64,000 nt of DNA from contig NZ_NRSM01000001.1 in the NCBI RefSeq assembly GCF_016584105.1, positions 231,943-295,942 on the forward strand, in the 5' to 3' direction. Positions 57,854 through 64,000 of the stretch are shown piece after piece (position 1 is the stretch's first letter; the number at the start of each line of letters is the position of its first letter). Source of the stretch: Ectothiorhodospira shaposhnikovii (GTDB lineage: Bacteria; Pseudomonadota; Gammaproteobacteria; Ectothiorhodospirales; Ectothiorhodospiraceae). A program made the position numbers and the translations under genes. Below the pieces are notes generated by a model, which had not been told where the DNA came from, ran no database searches, and was given only the letters and a program-made list of their open reading frames with translations.

Positions 57854-59281
57854 CTACCCGGCGTGATCGGGCAGGAACTCTCCGTGAAAGCCGAAGGGCA
57901 GGGGGATGGGCAGGGTGGCCCGCGCCCGTTCCTCCAGGGTGCGGGCATCCAGGATCAGCAGGTGACTGGTGCCGGCGGCGGCGTCCAGGATCACGCTCAG
58001 CAGCACGCCATCGTCCTCCTCGGTGGCGCCGGGCCTGGGCACGAACACCGGTTCGCCGGGGTAGCAGTCGGCCTCGCTCCAGGTCAGGTGCGTGCCGCAT
58101 CCGACATCCAGCTTCACCAGTTCATCCATCAGCGCCCCGGGGACATGGTTGCCGGTTCCGTAGACGTAACGATAGTCCCGTCCACTGCATCGGGTGGCAT
58201 GGATGCGGGGTAACTCCAGGCCGCGTTCACCGAGCACGGTGCGGGTCGCGGTGCCCCGGCGGACATCCAGCGTGAAGCGCCAGGCCTCGCCGCAGGCCGG
58301 CTCCGTCCAGCCCCGGCGCAGGGGTTCCAGGTACAGGCGGCGGATGACGTCGGCATCCGGATAGGCGGCCAGATCCACCTGCAGCCGACCGGCCTGGTCC
58401 TCGAAGGCGTTGATGTGATGAAAGGCAAAGCAGGGCTCACCCACGCAGGTGGCCAGGTGGGTGCCGCGCTGCCGGTCGAAGACCTGGAAGCGGGTGCCAA
58501 GCTCCGGTAGCCAGCGGAAGTTTTCGATGAACGGCCGGCCCGTGACCAGCATGTCCAGGGGCGTGACCACCAGCGGAAATTCGCTCAAGACCAGATGGTG
58601 ACGGGTGAGGGCGAAGCTGTGCATGTAGGCGGGGGTCTTCACCGGTAACCGGGCGATGATCCGGCGCCGACGCGTGCCGGCGGGGATACGGAACAGCAGG
58701 TATTCGCTGTTGAGGGCGAACCGTATCCCGAAGCCGTAGAGATCCCCGCTGTGGCTGTCTGCCATGGGGTGGGCCGTGCTCAGGTGCAGCTCGGTGGTGT
58801 CGGTAAAGGGCAGGGGGCCCCGTGTCTCCAGAGTGTCCGGATCGAAGGCCGTCGGGACGGGGGTTTCGGTCAGGCATACGGCCTGACCGGCCATGAGGGC
58901 AATGTTCACATTGGTATTGTCCGTGAGGACGGGATGCGCCAGCCCTCGCAGGCGTTTGAGCAGGGAACGATGGGTGTCGGTGGCGAATCCTGAACCCTGG
59001 ATACGTCCGTTGTGCCGGGCCTGTTCCAGGGTGCGAGTGACCAGATGCCGGTTGCGGAACCCCACGCGCCCGCCTCGCAGGGTGAAGGACTGCAGCATGG
59101 CCAGCCCGTCGAACCAGTGACGGCAGTGGTAGTCGCCGGTCTCGAACAGGCCTGGACCGTTGCGCAGCAGCACCCCCTCCAGCCAGTCGGGCAGGTGCCC
59201 GCGCAGGGGCAGGGCGTCCTGGTCCACCTCCCGGCCCTGGGACGTGACGCCCAGGTGATAGCCAACCCTTGCTGCCATCAT
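57854..59281 (-). CDS. carotenoid oxygenase (RPE65/CCD family)
   Basis: A 475-residue beta-propeller dioxygenase that cleaves carotenoid or related polyene/stilbene double bonds. I choose ATG at 59281, seven bases after GGGAG. The four iron-binding histidines can be placed in TAHPMAD, AYMHSFALT, AFHHINAFED and GFHGEFLPDH near the C-terminus. LRNGPGLFETG and WFDGLAMLQSFTL are family blocks near the N-terminus. It is 195 bp upstream of the TonB receptor in the same direction. The cleavage position is not deducible. Confidence 0.9.
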   Translation of the reverse strand: MMAARVGYHLGVTSQGREVDQDALPLRGHLPDWLEGVLLRNGPGLFETGDYHCRHWFDGLAMLQSFTLRGGRVGFRNRHLVTRTLEQARHNGRIQGSGFATDTHRSLLKRLRGLAHPVLTDNTNVNIALMAGQAVCLTETPVPTAFDPDTLETRGPLPFTDTTELHLSTAHPMADSHSGDLYGFGIRFALNSEYLLFRIPAGTRRRRIIARLPVKTPAYMHSFALTRHHLVLSEFPLVVTPLDMLVTGRPFIENFRWLPELGTRFQVFDRQRGTHLATCVGEPCFAFHHINAFEDQAGRLQVDLAAYPDADVIRRLYLEPLRRGWTEPACGEAWRFTLDVRRGTATRTVLGERGLELPRIHATRCSGRDYRYVYGTGNHVPGALMDELVKLDVGCGTHLTWSEADCYPGEPVFVPRPGATEEDDGVLLSVILDAAAGTSHLLILDARTLEERARATLPIPLPFGFHGEFLPDHAG

Positions 59282-59303
59282 AATCAAGCTCCCGTTCCGT
59301 CAA

Positions 59304-59439
59304 CCATCAAGATGCATGAGAGTCAACGCGAAAGAACCCGGATTTCATCGCAGATACGCGCCTCTTTCCCGAGGGGTTTGGTGCGGCCCTGTTGTCTTCT
59401 TCATATTAAGGGTACATCGCCATCAGGATGCATGAGGGT
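59304..59439. promoter_or_regulatory. pair of 20-bp direct repeats in a divergent promoter region
   Basis: CCATCAAGATGCATGAGAGT (59304-59323) and CCATCAGGATGCATGAGGGT (59420-59439) differ at two positions and are 116 bp apart. They lie between the carotenoid oxygenase and the DCC-family gene, one near each start, as expected for a shared operator. No regulator is identified. Confidence 0.55.
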
Positions 59440-59489
59440 TAGAATGGTTCTACACGATTTCCGCAAATGAATGAATCCCGGAGGTGACC

Positions 59490-59846
59490 GTGTCGACCGA
59501 ATCGCAACCTTGCCTTTACTATGACGCCTCCTGCGGGTTGTGCCGGAAGGAAATCAACAAACTGCGTCCCCGTCTGGAGCCACGGGTCCGGCTGATCGAC
59601 ATCAGTGCCGCCGATTTCCGGCCGCCCGAGGGCTATTCACTGGAAGCCCTGCTGACCCGCATCCATTATTTCGACGGTGAACGGATGCGGGTGGGCTTTG
59701 CCGCCACCCTGGGTTACTGGCGCGCGGCGGGCATGGGCAGGACCGCCGCCCTGTTGAGTCTGCCGGGGCTTTTCCATTGCGGTGACTTTGCCTACAACCA
59801 GTGGGCCAAATGGCGCCGCAGACACAGCAGTCAGTGTACGATCTGA
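59490..59846 (+). CDS. DCC-family thiol-disulfide oxidoreductase (DUF393)
   Basis: A 118-residue protein from GTG at 59490, six bases after GGAGG. LYYDASCGLCRKEINKL is the hallmark D-x-x-C-x-x-C motif of the family. The mid part (DISAADFRPPEGYSLEALLT) and the C-terminal helix (GDFAYNQWAKWRRRHS) complete the thioredoxin-like fold. Substrate unknown. Followed 27 bp later by an uncharacterised gene in the same direction. Confidence 0.9.
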   Translation: MSTESQPCLYYDASCGLCRKEINKLRPRLEPRVRLIDISAADFRPPEGYSLEALLTRIHYFDGERMRVGFAATLGYWRAAGMGRTAALLSLPGLFHCGDFAYNQWAKWRRRHSSQCTI

Positions 59847-59873
59847 AGATCATGCCCGCACCCGGTTCCTCCC

Positions 59874-60587
59874 ATGAGTTCAATCCTGAATCCCGCCGTT
59901 CCCGCCTGGCTGAACCTGTTTCGCCGCGCCCCCGTCGTCGACGACACCACCCGTGCCTGGATCCGGGACGTTCACGCGTGGGCCATGGCGCAGCAGGATG
60001 ACCTGCGTCCCCTGGACCAGGCCCACCTGGTCATGCCCATCCGCGAACATTTCCCGGCCCAGGTACAGTCACCCCACGAGGCCGCCGTGGCCACCTTTGC
60101 CGCCATTCGCCGCCATGCCGGGCTTGAAGCGGTGCCGATGCGGCTGGTGCCGGCCGGTGACGGTACACGGTTTCCGGCGATACCCAGCGAGGCGGAGCCG
60201 CTGGTGCTTGAGTACGACCCGTTGCTGTGGACGAACCGTCAGGCCCTGGTGGCCCAGTTGGCCCGGGATCTGGCCGGATGGTGGATGTACACGCGCTCCC
60301 GACCGGCACCGGCCCAGGAGGGCAACGAGGCCCACGTGGCAGAGCTGGTCGCGGTCTGGATGGGATTCGGGATCTTCCTGGCCAACACCGCCTTCATCAG
60401 CCGGGTGGGTGGCTGTGGCAAATGCGCCGGCCCGGCCATCGACCGGTCCGCCTCGCTGGGGCGCCCGGAGATCGCCTATGCCCTGGCCTGTTTCTGCCGC
60501 GACAGGAAGATTGCGCCCGGCGAGGCCAGATCCTTTCTGGAACCCCCGTTGAAGGGACTGTTCCGCCAGGCTATGCGGCTGGTGTAG
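59874..60587 (+). CDS. uncharacterised protein, possibly a degenerate metalloprotease-like fold
   Basis: A 237-residue protein I cannot name. There is no signal peptide. VPMRLVPAGD and LVLEYDPLLWTNRQALVAQL look like strand-helix elements seen ahead of the HExxH helix in small gluzincin-like proteins, but that motif is absent. The later EGNEAHVAELVAVWMGFGIF resembles the third-ligand helix of such folds. GGCGKCAGPAIDRS has a C-x2-C pair. The C-terminus (RPEIAYALACFCRDRKIAPG) is helical. The fold proposal is weak inference. Confidence 0.5.
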   Translation: MSSILNPAVPAWLNLFRRAPVVDDTTRAWIRDVHAWAMAQQDDLRPLDQAHLVMPIREHFPAQVQSPHEAAVATFAAIRRHAGLEAVPMRLVPAGDGTRFPAIPSEAEPLVLEYDPLLWTNRQALVAQLARDLAGWWMYTRSRPAPAQEGNEAHVAELVAVWMGFGIFLANTAFISRVGGCGKCAGPAIDRSASLGRPEIAYALACFCRDRKIAPGEARSFLEPPLKGLFRQAMRLV

Positions 60588-60596
60588 GGCGATCCC

Positions 60597-62489
60597 TCAC
60601 AGCGGCCACACCACCAGCAGCAGGGGTATCGAGACCGCCACCACGATGATCTCCAGGGGCAGGCCCAGCTTCCAGTAGTCGCTGAAGCGAAAACCGCCCG
60701 GACCGAGGATCAGAGTGTTGTTCTGATGGCCGATCGGGGTGAGGAAGGCGCAGGAGGCACCGATGGCCACCGCCATCAGGAAGGCGTCGGGGCTCACGCC
60801 CAGCGCGGCGGCGGTGCCGATGGCAATGGGACACATCACGGCGGCGGTGGCGGCATTGTTCATCAGGTCGGACAGGAACATGGTGACCACCAGGATCAGC
60901 GCCAGCCCGACAACGGCATGACCCTGCGCCACGTTCTCGATCAGAAGGCGGGCAATCAGGTCCGCCGTGCCGGTGGCCTCCATCGCCCCCGCCACCGGGA
61001 TCAGGGCACCCAGCAACACGATCACCGGCCAGTCGATGGCATCGTACACCGCTCGCGGCGGTACGGTGCGCAGGGCCATGGAAGCCAGCACCCCGATGGC
61101 AAAGGACACTGCCGCCGGCAGCAGCCCGAAGGCGGCACCGCCGACCGCGAACAGCATGATCAGGCTGGCCTCCCAGATCTTGCGCTTGTTGGGGATGCGC
61201 AGCTCCCGCTGGGCCAGGGGCACACAGGCATTGTCGGAGGCAAACTCCGAGATGGACTCGGGCGGACCCTGCATCAGCAGCAGGTCGCCCGACTGGATCG
61301 CCATTGAACGCAGCCGCTTCATCGAACGCTTGCCCTCCCGGGACAAGGCCAGCAGGTTCACTCCGTAGCGCGTGCGCAGGAGGATATCGCTGGCCGAGCG
61401 TCCGGACAGGGGCGAGTTGGGCAGTACCGCCAGCTCCATCAGCACGATATCGTCGGACCTCGCCGGGGTCTCGGCGTCCTTGCCATCGGTATTGCCGTCG
61501 TTCTGTTTCCGGGGCGTGTCCGCATCCTTGCCTTTTTTGTCCTTGGCCGCGGCGGCATCGGCCTTTGCATCCGCTTCAGGGATCTCGTCCTTCTCGGGCT
61601 TGACCTCCTCTTCCAGCTTCAGGCCGAGGATGGACAGCACATCGGTCAGCGCGTCGGCCTCGGCCTCGATCATCAGGATGTCGCCGGCATGCACCTTGCG
61701 CCACGAATTGGCGGCGATGATGCGTACCTCCCTCTGCACCAGACCGATGATCTGGGCATCGACATCGGCGAGCGCATCCTCGATCTCCCGCAGCCGCATG
61801 CCCGCGGCCTTGCTGTCTTCCATGATGCGCACCTCGGTGATATAGGCGCCGGATTCGAAGCCCTCGATGCCCGACTGCTTGCGTGCCGGCACCAGTCGCC
61901 AGCCGATCAGGGCGACGAACAGCACACCCGCCAGCGCGACGGCCAGACCGATCGGAGTGAAGTCGAACATGGCAAAACTGCCCAGCCCGGTTTCGGCGCG
62001 AAAACCGGAGACGATGAGATTGGGCGGGGTGCCGATCAGCGTGGTCATGCCGCCGAGAATGGTGCCGAAGGCCAACGGCATGAGTACCTGACCGGGGGTG
62101 AGTTCGAGCCGCTGGGACAGATGGATCGCCACCGGCATGAGCAAGGCCATGGCCCCCACATTATTCATGAACCCCGACAGGAAGGCCCCCAGGCCCATCA
62201 GCGCCATGAGGCTGAGCATGCGTCCGGACTGGGCCGGCAACACGGTGCGCGCCAGCACGTCCACGGCCCCCGAAGTCTGCAGGCCGCGACTGAGCACCAG
62301 CACGCAGGCAACCGTGACCACCGCCGGGTGGCCGAACCCGGCGAAAGCCTCGCGGGCGGGCACCAGGCCCACCACCACGCAGGCCAGCAGGGCACCGGCC
62401 GCCACCATGTCGTGGCGCCAGCGTCCCCACAGGAACATGGCAACCGTTGCGGTCAGGATGGTCAGAATGAGCCATTGATCCTGTGTCAT
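60597..62489 (-). CDS. SLC13/DASS-type permease with two TrkA-C domains
   Basis: A 630-residue transporter of the SAC1-like family (sulfate or dicarboxylate). Membrane halves at about 1-190 and 430-630 flank two cytosolic TrkA-C (RCK-C) domains: VRIMEDSKAAGMRLREIEDA and VLPNSPLSGRSASDILLRTR. A highly charged Lys/Asp/Ala linker of about 55 residues lies between them. Conserved SLC13 elements FMNNVGAMALLMPVA and LMNNAATAAVMCPIA are present, including the paired asparagines. The substrate is not certain; sulfate is plausible in a sulfur-metabolising cell. Confidence 0.88.
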   Translation of the reverse strand: MTQDQWLILTILTATVAMFLWGRWRHDMVAAGALLACVVVGLVPAREAFAGFGHPAVVTVACVLVLSRGLQTSGAVDVLARTVLPAQSGRMLSLMALMGLGAFLSGFMNNVGAMALLMPVAIHLSQRLELTPGQVLMPLAFGTILGGMTTLIGTPPNLIVSGFRAETGLGSFAMFDFTPIGLAVALAGVLFVALIGWRLVPARKQSGIEGFESGAYITEVRIMEDSKAAGMRLREIEDALADVDAQIIGLVQREVRIIAANSWRKVHAGDILMIEAEADALTDVLSILGLKLEEEVKPEKDEIPEADAKADAAAAKDKKGKDADTPRKQNDGNTDGKDAETPARSDDIVLMELAVLPNSPLSGRSASDILLRTRYGVNLLALSREGKRSMKRLRSMAIQSGDLLLMQGPPESISEFASDNACVPLAQRELRIPNKRKIWEASLIMLFAVGGAAFGLLPAAVSFAIGVLASMALRTVPPRAVYDAIDWPVIVLLGALIPVAGAMEATGTADLIARLLIENVAQGHAVVGLALILVVTMFLSDLMNNAATAAVMCPIAIGTAAALGVSPDAFLMAVAIGASCAFLTPIGHQNNTLILGPGGFRFSDYWKLGLPLEIIVVAVSIPLLLVVWPL

Positions 62490-62635
62490 CGCGCGTCAGG
62501 TCCCTGGTGTCCGGGATGAATCAACTCGGCATTGCCGCGGGCGGAGGGCAAATGTGTGTTGGGGGGTATGCCCCCCGCCCGCCCCCGCATGACCAGGGTG
62601 GCGCCCTCCTGAAATACCCGCTTCGGCAAGGCGCC

Positions 62636-63905
62636 TCAGGCCGACAGTTTTGACGACACCTGTCCAAGACGCCCGGAGAGGGTATGCAGATGCTGGCTGG
62701 CCTGCGCGGTACGCTGCACGCTGTCCTGGTTGGTGGTGGCGATGTCGGTGATCTCCACCAGGTTGCGGGAGATATCCTCCGCCACAGAAGTCTGTTCCTC
62801 GGCCGCCGTGGCGATCTGCCGATTCATGTCCCGGATGGCTTCCACGGCGGTGGTGATCCGCTCCAGCATCGCCCCCGCCGCATGCACCTGCTCCAGGCCC
62901 GCGGCACTGCTGCGCTGACCGGTATCAATGGCACTCACGGCATCCAGGGCACCGTTCTGCACCGTATTGATGATCTGATGGATCTCGGCGGTGGAGTCCG
63001 CCGTACGCCGGGCCAGAGTGCGGACCTCGTCGGCCACCACCGCAAAACCCCGGCCCTGTTCACCGGCCCGGGCCGCCTCGATGGCGGCATTGAGCGCCAG
63101 CAGGTTGGTCTGTTCGGCGATACCCCTGATCACTTCCAGCACCTTGCTGATACGGGCGCTGTCCTCCTGCAGGCGGCAGATCACCTCGGCGGTGTTGCCG
63201 ATCTCCCCGCTCATGGTGGTGATTCGTTCAATGGTGGTCTGCATCACCCGGCGCCCCTCGCCGGCGGCCCGGTCGGCCTCATCAGCGGCCTCCGCGGCCT
63301 CGGCCGCATGGCGGGCCACCTCCTGGGCGGTGGCGGACATTTCGTGCATGGCAGTGGCCACCTGGTCGGTACGATCAAACTGATCCCGGGTGCCCTGGGC
63401 CATGCGGCCGGCAATGGTATTGAGTTCGGAGCTGGCGCTGTCCAGGGCACTGGTGCTTTCTTTGAGGCTCTGAAAGGTCTCGGCCAGAAAATCCCGCAGC
63501 AGATTGGCGGCCTTGGCCAGACGCCCGAGTTCGTCCTTGCGTCTGATCTCCACCTGTCGGGCCACCCGCCCCTGACTGAGTTCGGCGATATGATCGACGA
63601 GGCGATTGATGGGCAGGACGATGGCCCGGTTCACCATCCACAGGCTGAAAGCGCCCACCCCGGCAATGGCCGCGATCAGAATGATCCAGCCCAGCGTCAG
63701 GGTCCGGCTGGCGGCATCGCTGATCCTCCCGGACTCCTGGGCGGCCCGCCGATGCAGGGTCTCCACCAGCGCGGTCATCTGCTCGGAAGCTGCCCGGTCA
63801 ATGCCCTGCACGGCGGCATCGCCGACGGCGGGATTCGCGCCCGCGGCCAGGAAACGCTCATTGCCCTGGCGATACGCCTCCCCCGCTGGCAAAGTAGTTG
63901 GAACC
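62636..63905 (-). pseudogene. methyl-accepting chemotaxis protein, 5' end disrupted
   Basis: The frame covers the rear of a chemotaxis receptor: a membrane segment ([21 protein letters not shown]), a HAMP domain and a full signalling domain with the hairpin tip [20 protein letters not shown]. The front (first membrane segment and most of the sensor domain) is missing. The receptor-like sequence stops near 63900, where insertion-sequence-like DNA begins. It appears truncated by that insertion; the remaining reading frame may still be open but lacks its natural start. Confidence 0.8.
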
Positions 63906-63956
63906 TGACCTGCTGTTAGAATCTTAAACCCTGAAGGGGGCGACGAGAGGGTTCCG

Positions 63957-64000
63957 ATGAAGTACTCCGAAGAACGCCGGGAAGCAGTGCTCAAGAAGCT
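63957..64000 (+). mobile_element. IS3-like transposase orfA start, cut by the window edge
   Basis: From ATG at 63957 the sequence reads [13 protein letters not shown], the typical start of an IS3-family OrfA. GAGAGGG precedes the start. The element probably begins between 63892 and 63920; no inverted end can be paired because the right end is outside the window. Confidence 0.6.

Overview
The window is GC-rich bacterial chromosome. Gene content and order (mnmG-rsmG-parA-parB-atpIBEFHAGDC-glmU-glmS, argB, coaBC-dut-algC, pyrE, outer-membrane porins, a TonB receptor, OmpA proteins) point to a gammaproteobacterium. Betaine uptake by both a BCCT carrier and a ProVWX transporter, a persulfide dioxygenase and many ATTCCC-N8-GGGAAT repeats would suit a halophilic or haloalkaliphilic, possibly sulfur-oxidising, member of the Ectothiorhodospiraceae; that family-level placement is inference.

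Layout. 1-312: repeats and a tRNA-like 3' end. 0.3-14.1 kb: an AAA/PD-(D/E)XK-type ATPase, a persulfide dioxygenase, a three-gene operon of unknown function (secreted beta-propeller, polytopic membrane protein, 1466-residue exported protein), an OmpA-like lipoprotein, an acidic secreted protein and an MFS carrier. 14.1-22.9 kb: a visibly AT-richer island holding a seven-gene metal-uptake-like operon (two FecB-like binding proteins, FecCD permease, ATPase, pseudoazurin, EamA exporter, porin) with Fur-like boxes and a divergent LysR regulator. A decayed copy of a DUF938 methyltransferase gene lies on its left and an intact copy on its right, with IS5-type remnants. 23.9-24.7 kb: a hicAB toxin-antitoxin pair bounded by 20-bp perfect inverted repeats and 3-bp direct repeats, resembling a mobile insertion cassette.

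24.9-31.6 kb: housekeeping (coaBC, dut, algC, argB, pyrE, xthA). 31.8-39.1 kb: osmoprotection genes (BCCT, proVWX, a porin) and a PfkB kinase. 39.3-54.0 kb: mnmG-rsmG, parAB, the complete F-type ATP synthase operon behind a clear sigma70-type promoter, glmU and glmS. 54.1-60.6 kb: a higBA pair, a fecR remnant, a cytochrome c/TonB-receptor pair, a carotenoid oxygenase, a DCC-family thiol protein and an uncharacterised protein. 60.6-64.0 kb: an SLC13/TrkA-C transporter and a chemotaxis receptor gene broken by what looks like an IS3-family insertion that runs off the right edge.

The best candidates for something undescribed are the island operon, where a periplasmic blue-copper protein, an EamA exporter and a porin are co-transcribed with an iron-siderophore-type ABC importer; the hicAB cassette; and the 3.3-10.8 kb operon with its very large exported protein.
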